Below are positions 56,292 to 64,000 of a stretch of 64,000 nucleotides of DNA, in pieces. Source of the DNA: Ancylobacter sonchi. GTDB taxonomy: Bacteria; Pseudomonadota; Alphaproteobacteria; Rhizobiales; Xanthobacteraceae. Position 1 is the first letter of the stretch; each line of letters opens with the position of its first letter. Below the pieces are notes generated by a model. It did no database searches. It had not been told where the DNA came from and saw nothing but the letters and a program-made list of their open reading frames with translations. The position numbers were made by a program, and so were the translations under genes. The stretch is from assembly GCF_018390695.1 (NCBI RefSeq), contig NZ_JAHBGF010000011.1:62001-126000 (forward strand). The letters are read 5' to 3'.

Positions 56292-57653
56292 TCACGAAGC
56301 ATCAGGTACCTCGCGGCGCCGCAGCCTCGCGGCGAAGAAGCCGTCGAGCCCGCTCCGGCGCGGGTCCTCGTGCGGCAGGTGCGTCGGCAGGGTACGCACC
56401 TCGCCGGCGGCGTTGATCCACTCGGCGGCGATGCCGTTCTCGCCGGGCTGCACCGGCACGCGCTCAAAGTCGGCGCGCGCGGCGAGCAGCGCCTCGATCT
56501 GCCGCTCGCCCTCCTCCGGCTCCAGCGAGCAGGTGGAATAGACCAGCACGCCGCCCGGCCGCACCAGATCGGCGGCGTTGCGCAGGATGCGCCCCTGCAG
56601 CGCGCAGAGGCTGGCGATGTCGGCCGGCGCCTTCGACCAGGCGACGTCGGGATGGCGACGGATGGTGCCAGTCGCCGAGCACGGCGCGTCGATCAGCACG
56701 GCGTCGAACGGCCCGCCCTTGAAGTTCGCCGCGTCGGCCTCGACCACCTCGGCGGAGAGACCGAGCCGGGCGAGGTTCTGGGCGAGGCGCTTCAGCCGCG
56801 GCGCGGAGCGGTCCACCGCCGTCACCGTGGCGCCGGCGGCGGCCAGCTGCGCGGTCTTGCCGCCCGGCGCGGCGCACAGATCGGCGACGCCGAGGCCGGG
56901 GGCGGCATGGATCAGCCCGGCGGGAATCGCCGCCGCCGCGTCCTGCACCCACCACGCCCCTTCCTCGAAGCCCGGCAGAGCGGTGACGTTGCCGGCCTCG
57001 ATGAGCCGTACCGAACCGGTCGGCAGCAATTCGCCGCCAAGCTGCTCCACCCACAGCGCCGGGTCGGCCTTGATGGTGAGGTCGAGCGGCGCCTCGCGGG
57101 CGAGGCTGCGGGCGATCGCCTCGGCGGTCTCGGCGCCATAGGCCGCACTCCAGCCGCGGATCAGCCATTCGGGCTGATCGTGCACCGCATCGGCCTCCAG
57201 CCGCGCCCGACCCTCGCGGGCGATCCGGCGCAGCACGGCGTTGATCAGCCCCTTGAAGCCGGCGGTCGAGGGCTGTTCGCCGGCGAGCTCGACGCTGGTC
57301 CCCACCGCCGCATGGTCGGGCACGTCCATGAACAGGATCTGCGCGGCGCCGATCAGCAGCAGGGTCTCGCCGCGCTGCGCCTTCTCCGGCAGCGGCTTCT
57401 CCAGGAAGGCCCGGAGCATCGCCCGCAGCGAGCCGAGCCGGCGCAGCGTGGTGGCGGCGATCATGCGGGTGAGCGCGCGGTCGCGCTCATCGAGGTCGCG
57501 CGCCAGCCGGTCGAGCGCCTCCTCCAGCGGACGGCCATTGACGAACACGGCGTCGAAGGCGTCCGCCGCGGCACGACGGGCGGCGAGACCGGGCAGCGCC
57601 TGGTTCGCTTGGCGGTTGGGGGGACGGCGCGGCCGGCGGGTCGATTCGCTCAT
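56292..57653 (-). CDS. rsmB: 16S rRNA (cytosine-967-C5)-methyltransferase
   Basis: The 453-residue product has an N-terminal NusB-like RNA-binding domain (RRAAADAFDAVFVNGRPLEEAL, LIGAAQILFMDVPDHAAVGTSVELAG) and a C-terminal RsmB/NOP domain: VADLCAAPGGKTAQLA (SAM motif I), DAPCSATGTIRRHPDVAW (catalytic Cys) and VYSTCSLEPEEGE (release Cys). The combination is typical of RsmB/RsmF-type enzymes in Rhizobiales. ATG at 57653. It is divergent from glk. Confidence 0.94.
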   Translation of the reverse strand: MSESTRRPRRPPNRQANQALPGLAARRAAADAFDAVFVNGRPLEEALDRLARDLDERDRALTRMIAATTLRRLGSLRAMLRAFLEKPLPEKAQRGETLLLIGAAQILFMDVPDHAAVGTSVELAGEQPSTAGFKGLINAVLRRIAREGRARLEADAVHDQPEWLIRGWSAAYGAETAEAIARSLAREAPLDLTIKADPALWVEQLGGELLPTGSVRLIEAGNVTALPGFEEGAWWVQDAAAAIPAGLIHAAPGLGVADLCAAPGGKTAQLAAAGATVTAVDRSAPRLKRLAQNLARLGLSAEVVEADAANFKGGPFDAVLIDAPCSATGTIRRHPDVAWSKAPADIASLCALQGRILRNAADLVRPGGVLVYSTCSLEPEEGERQIEALLAARADFERVPVQPGENGIAAEWINAAGEVRTLPTHLPHEDPRRSGLDGFFAARLRRREVPDAS

Positions 57654-57796
57654 TTTGTCGGACTAGGCCGGTCCGGCGCGGAACGCAACCGCCCATCTGC
57701 GGCTTGTCGCAAGGTCCGCAGCCGGGGCTTGTCGAAGCGCGCGAGATTGGCTCCTATGCGCCACCGTCCCACCGCGAGCCGGAATCCCCAGGCCCT

Positions 57797-58747
57797 ATGC
57801 CCCATCTCATGCTGATCGCCGATATCGGCGGAACCTCCTCCCGCCTCGCCCTCGTCGGCGCCGACGGGCGTCCGCAGGATGTGCGCATCCACCGCAACGA
57901 CTCCTTCGCCGGCTTCGAGGCGCTGATCGAGACCGACCTCGCCGCGCGCGGCACGGCGGCGGACGATGTCGGCGGCGCGGTGCTGGCGATCGCCGGGCCG
58001 GCGGATGGCGAGCATGTCCGGCTCACCAACCGCGACTGGTCCTTCGCCAAGGACGAGCTGCGGCGCCGCTTCGGCTGGCAGAAACTGGCGGCCGTCAACG
58101 ATTTCGAGGCACTGGCCTATGGCGTGCCGGCGCTCGGCCCGGACGACCTCGTCGCTGTTGGCGGCGGCGAGGCGGCCGAGGGCGCGCCCATGCTGGTCTG
58201 CGGCCCCGGCACCGGCTTCGGCGTCGCCGGCCTTTTGAAGACCGGCGATACCTACCGCGCCGTCACCGGCGAGGGCGGTCACGCCCGGCTCGGCGCCACC
58301 AATACCGAGGAAGCCCGGCTGATCGCCCATATGGTGCGCGAGCTCGGACCGGTGGTGGTGGAGCACGCGCTCTCCGGCTCCGGCCTTGCCCGCATCCATC
58401 GCGTGCTCACCGGCGACCGGCTGTCGCCGGAGCAGGTGATCGCCGCGGCCTTTGGCGGCGACAGCGAGGCGCGCGAGACCTGCAACGTGTTCCTGCGGCT
58501 GTTCGGCCGCATCGCCGGCGACCTCGCGCTGACCTTCGACGCGCGCGGCGGCGTCTATCTCGCTGGCGGCGTCTCCGCCGGGCTGCTGCCCTTCTATGGC
58601 ACCTCGCCCTTCCGCGAGGCCTTCGAGGAGCATCCGCCGCTCGATTCGCGCCTCGCCGCGACGCCGGTGCATGTCGTCACCCACCCGACGCCCGGCCTGC
58701 TCGGCTGCGGCCAGCTGGGCGGCCGCCTCGCCCGTGAGCTCACCTGA
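57797..58747 (+). CDS. glk: Glucokinase
   Basis: Glk phosphorylates glucose with ATP. The product (316 residues) has LIADIGGTSSRLALVG (ATP phosphate loop), LAIAGPADGEHVRLTNRDW, VNDFEALAYG (catalytic Asp), GPGTGFGVAGLL and EGGHARLGATNTEEARL, all typical of the PF02685 glucokinase family. ATG 57797 is used; ATG at 57809 is also possible. It is divergent from rsmB and convergent with the RluA-type gene. Confidence 0.94.
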   Translation: MPHLMLIADIGGTSSRLALVGADGRPQDVRIHRNDSFAGFEALIETDLAARGTAADDVGGAVLAIAGPADGEHVRLTNRDWSFAKDELRRRFGWQKLAAVNDFEALAYGVPALGPDDLVAVGGGEAAEGAPMLVCGPGTGFGVAGLLKTGDTYRAVTGEGGHARLGATNTEEARLIAHMVRELGPVVVEHALSGSGLARIHRVLTGDRLSPEQVIAAAFGGDSEARETCNVFLRLFGRIAGDLALTFDARGGVYLAGGVSAGLLPFYGTSPFREAFEEHPPLDSRLAATPVHVVTHPTPGLLGCGQLGGRLARELT

Positions 58748-58786
58748 ACGAACCGGCCTGATGCCGGCCCCGTCGCCCGGCGGCTC

Positions 58787-58896
58787 TGGAGCATTTTCCA
58801 GCGGAGCGGGCACCCGCTCGCGCGAAGAAAAAGTGTATCAACAAGGACTTGGATGAATCCCGGTGAACTGGAGTTCACCGGGATTCATCTAGAGCT
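58787..58896. repeat. Rhizobial intergenic repeat with long terminal hairpin
   Basis: The element begins GGAGCATTTTCCAGCGGAGC, continues with a CGCGCGAAGAAAAAG-type middle, and ends with a near-perfect palindrome: 18-base arms at 58852-58869 and 58872-58889 around a two-base centre, then TCTAGAGC. The beginning strongly resembles a repeat family common between genes in Rhizobiales. It lies 39 bases after the glk stop and reaches the RluA-type stop codon. The hairpin may serve as a terminator for one or both genes. Confidence 0.8.
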
Positions 58897-59632
58897 TGGA
58901 GAACGCCACCGCGTCGGCGGCCTGCGCCACCGTCTCGGGATCGAGGCCCATGCCGGCGAGCGTCGCCACCATGTGCGGCGGCAACGGCGCGCGGGCGTCG
59001 ACCGGCGGCTTGCCCTTGGGCTGCGGCACCACCACCCGGCGGGCGTGCAGATGCAGCACCGGACCGCCCGGCAGCCGCGAGGCGCCGCCATAGATGCTGT
59101 CGCCGAGCAGCGGATGGCCGATGGCGTCCATATGCACCCGCAGCTGGTGCGTCCGCCCGGTGAGCGGCGACAGCGCCAGCACGGAGAGCCCCTCGCCGGC
59201 GGCGACCAGCTCCCATTCGGAGATCGCCTCCTGCCCGGCCGGGTCGACCGCCATCCACCAGCCGCGATGCGGCGAGCGCTTGGCGAGCTTCAGCTCGACG
59301 CGCCCGCGCAGCTCGTTCGGCACTCCCTTGGCCACCGCTAGATAGGTTTTGCCGACCACGCCGGTGGCGAAGGCGCGGCCGAGATCGGCCAGCGCCTTGC
59401 GATGGCGGCCCAGCACCAGGCAGCCGGAGGTGTCCTTGTCGAGCCGGTGCGCCAGCTCGGGCGGGTGCGGCAGGCCGAAGCGCAGGGCGTCGAGGTGGTC
59501 GGCCAGCGTCTCCCCGCCCTTGGGTCCCTTGTGGACCGGCAGGCCGGCGGGCTTGTCGATGATCAGCATCATCGCGTCGCGATGCAGCACGCGGGTGGCG
59601 ATGTCGGGAACGGGCGGGTGATCGGGGCTCAT
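58889..59632 (-). CDS. RluA-family pseudouridine synthase
   Basis: The 247-residue product has the RluA motif HRLDKDTSGCLVL with catalytic Asp D65, then RHRKALADLGRAFATGVVGKTYLAVAKG and PLTGRTHQLRVHMDAIGHPLLGDSIYG. It has no S4 domain, so it is of the short RluA/RluC-like class; the exact rRNA or tRNA target is not clear. ATG 59632 with GAGAAGG upstream is preferred over 59647. Its stop codon (58889-58891) lies at the end of the intergenic repeat. Confidence 0.92.
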   Translation of the reverse strand: MSPDHPPVPDIATRVLHRDAMMLIIDKPAGLPVHKGPKGGETLADHLDALRFGLPHPPELAHRLDKDTSGCLVLGRHRKALADLGRAFATGVVGKTYLAVAKGVPNELRGRVELKLAKRSPHRGWWMAVDPAGQEAISEWELVAAGEGLSVLALSPLTGRTHQLRVHMDAIGHPLLGDSIYGGASRLPGGPVLHLHARRVVVPQPKGKPPVDARAPLPPHMVATLAGMGLDPETVAQAADAVAFSKL

Positions 59633-59723
59633 GCCTTCTCTCAGCACAAGCCCGGCCCGCCGTCGAGGCCCCTGCGGTGAACACCCGCCGCGAGCCCTGC
59701 CGACAACCTGACGCCGGTCGTAC

Positions 59724-61136
59724 TCAGCCCCGCGTCAGTTCCTCATGCACGTCGAGCGTCGAGCGCACGCCGATATCGTCATAGTGCCGCTCGAGGAAGC
59801 CGTCCGCCGCCTCGCGGCCGATGTCGCGCAGGAACAGCAGGAACTCCCATTCGGCGTTCATCTTGGTCGAGGCGTCGAGCGCGATCAGCTTCTCCGCGCC
59901 GTCGATCCGGTGCATGCGCAGGTTACGATAGCCTTCCACCCCGTCATGCCGGTGGCTCAGCTTGCCCTCGTTGAGCAGCCGGGTGACGAATTCGGCGGCG
60001 CGCAGCTGGGCGAGCAGCGAGGCGTTGAAGGTGATCTCGTTCATCCGGTTCTGGATGTCGCGGGCGGTCTTGGGCGTCTCGCGGCGGATGATCGGGTTGA
60101 TTTGCACCAGGAGGATGTCGTCGGTCTTCACCGCGTCGTAGAACGGGAACATGGCCGGGTTGCCCATGTAGCCGCCGTCCCAATAGGGCACGCCGTCGAT
60201 CTCCACCGCCTGGAACATGAAGGGCAGGCAGGCGGAAGCCATGATCGCCGACGGGGTGAGCTCGTGCTTGGAGAACACCTTCACCTTGCCGGTGTGCACG
60301 TTGGTGGCGCTGATGAACACATGCACATGCGAGCAGGACTGCACGGCGTCGAAGTCGACATGCTCCTCGATGAGGTCCATCAGCGGGTTGATGTTCATCG
60401 GGTTGAGGTCGTAGGGCGAGAAGAACCGGCTCATCACGTCGAAGGTGATGTAGGCCGGGTTCATGTTGAGCGACCAGTTGCCCCACAGCCGGTCGAGCAG
60501 CGTGCGCTGCAACGGGCTGGTGCGCCCGTCCTTGGACACCGCGCGCCAATAATTCGCCAGCGCCTCGCGCCCGCCCTCATTGCCGCCGCGCGCCAGGCCC
60601 GAGGCCAGCACGGCGGCGTTCATCGCCCCGGCGCTGGTGCCGGAAATGCCTTCGACGACGATACGTCCGTCCTCCAGCAGCCGGTCGAGCACGCCCCAGG
60701 TGAAGGCGCCATGCGCGCCGCCACCCTGCAGGGCGAGGTTGATCGGCTTGAGGTTGGTCTTCAGCGCCTCGGCCTTGGCGGGATGGGTGGAATTGGTATT
60801 GCGGCGCACCGCCTCCTCGCCCACCGGCCCCTGCACCGAGATCGCCGTGGCGACGGTTTCGGCTTCCTTGGTGACGGCCGGCGCCGCCTCCGGGGCCGCC
60901 GGCTGGGCGGCCGTGCTTCCGGCGGACGCCGCCTTCGCTTTGGCGGCGACCCGTCCCGTCGCCTTGCCGGCCGGCACCCGCTTGGCGGGTTTGGCTACCG
61001 GCGCAGCAGCGGCCGGCGCCGGCTTCGGTGACGCCGCCGGCGCCGTGTCGGTGGGGGCGGAGACGGCCGGCTTTGCGGCAGCCTTGCGCGCGGCGGGACG
61101 CCGCGTCTTCGGGGTATCGGCTACCTTGTCTGCCAC
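59724..61136 (-). CDS. Patatin-like phospholipase with Ala/Lys-rich N-terminus
   Basis: The 470-residue product starts with about 120 residues rich in Ala, Lys and Pro (RRPAARKAAAKPA and KATGRVAAKAKAAS), like histone H1 or AlgP tails. A patatin domain follows with oxyanion motif GGGAHGAF, nucleophile S168 in GTSAG and catalytic Asp D320 in DGGYMGN. GTG at 61136 has AAGGGAGG upstream and is preferred over GTG at 61157. It lies 28 bases after bdhA. The pairing suggests a role in PHB or lipid turnover, which is inference. Confidence 0.9.
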   Translation of the reverse strand: MADKVADTPKTRRPAARKAAAKPAVSAPTDTAPAASPKPAPAAAAPVAKPAKRVPAGKATGRVAAKAKAASAGSTAAQPAAPEAAPAVTKEAETVATAISVQGPVGEEAVRRNTNSTHPAKAEALKTNLKPINLALQGGGAHGAFTWGVLDRLLEDGRIVVEGISGTSAGAMNAAVLASGLARGGNEGGREALANYWRAVSKDGRTSPLQRTLLDRLWGNWSLNMNPAYITFDVMSRFFSPYDLNPMNINPLMDLIEEHVDFDAVQSCSHVHVFISATNVHTGKVKVFSKHELTPSAIMASACLPFMFQAVEIDGVPYWDGGYMGNPAMFPFYDAVKTDDILLVQINPIIRRETPKTARDIQNRMNEITFNASLLAQLRAAEFVTRLLNEGKLSHRHDGVEGYRNLRMHRIDGAEKLIALDASTKMNAEWEFLLFLRDIGREAADGFLERHYDDIGVRSTLDVHEELTRG

Positions 61137-61164
61137 CTTCGCCTCCCTTCCGCTCACGCGCGGT

Positions 61165-61944
61165 TCACTGCGCCACCCAGCCGCCGTCGATCTGGTGCAG
61201 CGCGCCGGTGATCGGGGCCGAGGTCTCCTGACACAGGAACACCGCCAGCGCCGCCACCTGCTCGACGGTGACGAACTGCTTGGTCGGCTGCTCGGCGAGC
61301 AGGAAGTCCTTCACCTGCTCCTCGGTGATGCCGCGCGCCTTGGCGGTGTCGGGGATCTGCTTCTCGACCAGCGGCGTCCACACATAGCCGGGGCAGATGG
61401 CATTCGCGGTGATGCCGAAGGTCGCCGTCTCCAGCGCCACCGTCTTGGTCAGGCCGGCAATGCCGTGCTTGGCCGCGACATAGGCCGACTTGAAGGGCGA
61501 GGCGACCAGCGCATGCGCCGAGGCGGTGTTGATGATGCGGCCCCATTTGCGTGCCTTCATCCCCGGCACCGCCGCCTTGGTGGCGTGGAAGGCCGCGGAG
61601 AGGTTCAGCGCGATGATCAGGTCCCACTTGTCGTCCGGGAAGTCCTCGATCGGCGAGACGTGCTGCACGCCGGCATTGTTGACGAGGATGTCGACCGAGC
61701 CGAGCTGCTCCTCGCCGAACTTGACCAGCGCGGCGCATTCCGAGCCCTTGGTGAGGTCGGCGGCGGAATAGACCGCCTTCACGCCGAACTCGCTCTCGAT
61801 GCCGGCCCGCTCCTTCTCGATCGCCGCCGCGTCGCCGAAGCCGTTGAGCGTGATGTTCACGCCCTCGGCCGCCAGCGCGCGGGCGATGGCGAGGCCGATC
61901 CCGCTGGTCGAGCCGGTGACGACGGCGTTCTTACCCTTGAGCAT
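61165..61944 (-). CDS. bdhA: 3-hydroxybutyrate dehydrogenase
   Basis: The 259-residue short-chain dehydrogenase has the NAD-binding TGSTSGIGLAIA, NNAG (89-92) and catalytic S142, Y155 and K159. LNGFGDAAAIEKERAGIE, VQHVSPIEDFPDDKWDLIIALNLSAAFH and AICPGYVWTPLVEKQIPDTAKARG are typical of D-3-hydroxybutyrate dehydrogenase, which oxidises the monomer released from polyhydroxybutyrate. ATG at 61944. It is the first gene of a two-gene operon with the patatin-like phospholipase. Confidence 0.95.
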   Translation of the reverse strand: MLKGKNAVVTGSTSGIGLAIARALAAEGVNITLNGFGDAAAIEKERAGIESEFGVKAVYSAADLTKGSECAALVKFGEEQLGSVDILVNNAGVQHVSPIEDFPDDKWDLIIALNLSAAFHATKAAVPGMKARKWGRIINTASAHALVASPFKSAYVAAKHGIAGLTKTVALETATFGITANAICPGYVWTPLVEKQIPDTAKARGITEEQVKDFLLAEQPTKQFVTVEQVAALAVFLCQETSAPITGALHQIDGGWVAQ

Positions 61945-62132
61945 CGAAAATTCTCCTGCCTGAGTTCTGCGGCATCGCAACGAGAGGCGGGGCGGCTCGC
62001 AGCCGCGCGGCCTCGTCCCCATATGAGTTACGCTAGCATGGCGTCATACCATTGCCAGCCCCGTCGCGCGCCCGTAAACGCACGGTTGCGAAGACGGTTT
62101 CCCGTTTCCTATCCGTCCGCTACGATCCGCGC

Positions 62133-62651
62133 ATGACAGTCTCGATCGCCGCTCATCATGACCACGACCACGCCGCCTGCGTGGCGGACGTGCTGGCGCG
62201 CGCCGAGGCATGTTGCGATGCAAGCGGCGCCCGGCTGACGCCACTGCGCCGCCGCGTGCTGCAAACGCTGGCGCAGAGCCACGTCCCGCTCGGCGCCTAC
62301 GACCTGGTGGAACGGCTGGGCACCGACGGCGAGCGCCCGCCGCCCATGTCGGTCTACCGCGCGCTCGACTTCCTGGTCGCCGAGGGCCTCGCCCATCGCA
62401 TCGAGAGCCGCAACGCCTTCCTCGCCTGCGGCCGCGCCCACGAGGCCGATGACGTGATCGTGTTCCTGATCTGCGAGCGCTGCGGCCTCACCGACGAGGT
62501 CGCCTCGCACGCCATCGGCCGCGACATCGCCTGGGCGACCCGTGCCGCCGGCTTCACGCCGCGCACGCCGGTGCTGGAGATCGCCGGCACCTGCGCCCGC
62601 TGCCGCGCCCAGTTGGCTGCGGCGGCCACCGGCGCGACGTCTGGCGATTGA
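62133..62651 (+). CDS. zur: Fur-family zinc uptake regulator
   Basis: The 172-residue product has a His-rich N-terminus (AAHHDHDHAACVADVL), a winged helix with GARLTPLRRRVLQTLAQSHVPLGAYDLVERL and PMSVYRALDFLVAEGLAHRIESRNAFLAC, and a dimerisation domain with two CxxC-type zinc sites (CERCGLTDE and CARCRAQL). The pattern and its neighbour ispG suit Zur rather than Fur. It should repress znuABC under zinc sufficiency. ATG at 62133. I saw no clear Zur box upstream. Confidence 0.88.
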   Translation: MTVSIAAHHDHDHAACVADVLARAEACCDASGARLTPLRRRVLQTLAQSHVPLGAYDLVERLGTDGERPPPMSVYRALDFLVAEGLAHRIESRNAFLACGRAHEADDVIVFLICERCGLTDEVASHAIGRDIAWATRAAGFTPRTPVLEIAGTCARCRAQLAAAATGATSGD

Positions 62652-62723
62652 CGCCGGCGCGCCGCGCGCCTACCCCTCCAGCCTGTTCACCCTGCAGGCC
62701 GCCACGCCGCCGGAACCCGTGTC

Positions 62724-64000
62724 ATGACCGCTGAGACCGCCCCCATCGTCGCGCCCGAGCTGGAAGCCGCCGGCCCGCAGGAGCGGCGCCTCACCGTACC
62801 GGTCAGGGTCGGCTCGGTCGTGGTCGGCGGCGGCGCGCCGGTCGTCGTGCAGTCGATGACCAACACCGACACCGCCGACGCCGAGGCTACCGCCAGGCAG
62901 GTCGCGGCGCTGGCCCGCGCCGGTTCGGAAATCGTGCGCATCACCGTCGACCGCGACGAATCCGCCCGCGCCGTGCCGGAGATCCGCGAGCGCCTCGCCC
63001 GCATGGGGCTCGACACCCCGCTGGTCGGCGACTTCCACTATAACGGCCACCTGCTGCTGGCGAATTTCCCGGACTGCGCCGAGGCGCTGGCGAAGTACCG
63101 CATCAATCCCGGCAATGTCGGCTTCGGCAACAAGCGCGACCGCCACTTCGCCACCATCGTCGAGATCGCGATCAAGCACGACAAGCCGGTGCGCATCGGC
63201 GCCAATTGGGGCTCGCTCGACGACGACCTGCTGACCCGGCTGATGGACGAGAACGCCAAGCTCGCCCGCCCGGCCGATGCCCGCGCGGTCACCCGCGAAG
63301 CCTTGGTGCGCTCGGCGCTGCTCTCCGCCGCGCTCGCCGAGGAGATCGGCATGAAGCGCGAGAAGATCATCCTCTCCGCCAAGGTCTCGGCGGTGCAGGA
63401 CCTGATCACCGTCTATGCCGAGCTCGCCCGCCGCGCCGACTACGCGCTGCATCTCGGCCTCACCGAGGCCGGCATGGGCTCGAAGGGCATCGTCGCCTCG
63501 ACTGCAGCGATGGGAGTCCTGTTGCAACAAGGCATCGGCGACACCATCCGCGTCTCGCTCACCCCCGAGCCCGGCGGCGACCGCACCCGCGAGGTGACGG
63601 TGGCACAGGAAATGCTGCAAACCATGGGCCTGCGCACCTTCGTGCCGCTGGTCGCCGCCTGCCCCGGCTGCGGGCGCACCACCTCGACCACTTTCCAGGA
63701 ACTCGCCTTCGAGGTGCAGGACTACATCCGCACCTCGATGCCCGAATGGAAGAAGCATTATCCCGGCGTCGAGACGCTGAACGTCGCGGTGATGGGCTGC
63801 ATCGTCAACGGGCCGGGCGAGAGCAAGCACGCCGATATCGGCATCTCGCTGCCCGGCACCGGCGAGTTCCCCACCGCCCCGGTCTATATCGACGGCAAGA
63901 AGGCGATGACGCTGCGCGGCCCCACCCTGCGCGAGGACTTCAAGAAGATCGTCGACGATTACGTGCAGCGCCGCTTCGGCGTCACCCGCGCCGGCGCGGC
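62724..64000 (+). CDS. ispG: 4-hydroxy-3-methylbut-2-en-1-yl diphosphate synthase, 3' end outside window
   Basis: IspG makes HMBPP in the MEP isoprenoid pathway. The visible 425 residues start [30 protein letters not shown] and contain [17 protein letters not shown], the TIM-barrel, and the [4Fe-4S] cysteines C313, C316 (ACPGCGR) and C359 ([10 protein letters not shown]) with the fourth ligand Glu after GPG. An insertion typical of alphaproteobacteria is not obvious. The gene runs off the right edge. It starts 72 bases after zur and may share its transcript. Confidence 0.95.
   Translation, partial: MTAETAPIVAPELEAAGPQERRLTVPVRVGSVVVGGGAPVVVQSMTNTDTADAEATARQVAALARAGSEIVRITVDRDESARAVPEIRERLARMGLDTPLVGDFHYNGHLLLANFPDCAEALAKYRINPGNVGFGNKRDRHFATIVEIAIKHDKPVRIGANWGSLDDDLLTRLMDENAKLARPADARAVTREALVRSALLSAALAEEIGMKREKIILSAKVSAVQDLITVYAELARRADYALHLGLTEAGMGSKGIVASTAAMGVLLQQGIGDTIRVSLTPEPGGDRTREVTVAQEMLQTMGLRTFVPLVAACPGCGRTTSTTFQELAFEVQDYIRTSMPEWKKHYPGVETLNVAVMGCIVNGPGESKHADIGISLPGTGEFPTAPVYIDGKKAMTLRGPTLREDFKKIVDDYVQRRFGVTRAGA

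Noticed and set aside
61945..62132. A Zur box between bdhA and zur.
   Set aside because: A weak partial symmetry near 62022-62046 does not resemble known alphaproteobacterial Zur sites closely enough to report.

Overview
This is a GC-rich window with strong G/C third-position bias, densely packed with housekeeping genes. The content points to an alphaproteobacterium of the order Hyphomicrobiales (Rhizobiales), plausibly near Xanthobacteraceae (Xanthobacter, Starkeya, Ancylobacter type); that family-level guess is inference. The pointers are rpsP-rimM-trmD-rplS next to ffh with leuC downstream, a Mic60-like gene inside hemC-hemD-hemY, aerobic cobaltochelatase genes cobS/cobT, a 1613-residue NAD-glutamate dehydrogenase, rsmB-heparinase-purH, and a copy of an intergenic repeat type familiar from rhizobia. 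I see no prophage, transposase, CRISPR array, rRNA or tRNA.

Layout. Positions 1-7036 (minus strand) hold ffh, rpsP, rimM, trmD, rplS, then leuC, a 44-residue membrane protein and a zincin-type metallopeptidase cut by the window edge. Positions 7267-12626 hold a secreted DUF930-like protein, a partial cytochrome c maturation operon (ccmC-ccmD-ccmG), an Ivy-type lysozyme-inhibitor homologue, a nitrilase-family amidase overlapping a DUF1178 gene, glutaredoxin and comF. Positions 12818-17847 hold a methyltransferase, two separate TetR/membrane-protein pairs with visible operators, mutT and argJ. Positions 17961-26918 hold a parvulin, secA with an NTF2-like gene, an L,D-transpeptidase lipoprotein, accA, xerD and a 47-residue membrane protein.

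Positions 27106-34723 hold aroK-aroB-corC, bolA, a J-domain protein, cobS and cobT. Positions 34724-35434 are a 711-base non-coding stretch with repeated, hairpin-rich elements. Positions 35435-42337 hold hemC-hemD-mic60-hemY on the minus strand, divergent from tsaD-gpsA. Positions 42356-51368 hold an EVE-domain gene, a methyltransferase, acs, a DUF1796 protein and the large glutamate dehydrogenase. Positions 51593-64000 hold an OmpW-like barrel, purH, a heparinase II/III protein, rsmB, glk, an RluA-type pseudouridine synthase, a patatin-like phospholipase with 3-hydroxybutyrate dehydrogenase, zur and the start of ispG.

Themes: ribosome and SRP biogenesis, tetrapyrrole synthesis (heme and cobalamin), envelope biogenesis (SecA, parvulin, L,D-transpeptidase, OmpW) and central metabolism. 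The most interesting signals are (1) a pair of three-hairpin elements between cobT and hemY with compensatory base changes, (2) matched operator palindromes for each TetR gene, (3) an outer-membrane barrel predicted to mature with an N-terminal Ala-Asp in the same window as an L,D-transpeptidase-fold protein, (4) an Ivy homologue whose inhibitory loop has lost its histidine, and (5) Mic60 in the heme operon. I did not find a clear new multi-gene defence or biosynthetic system.
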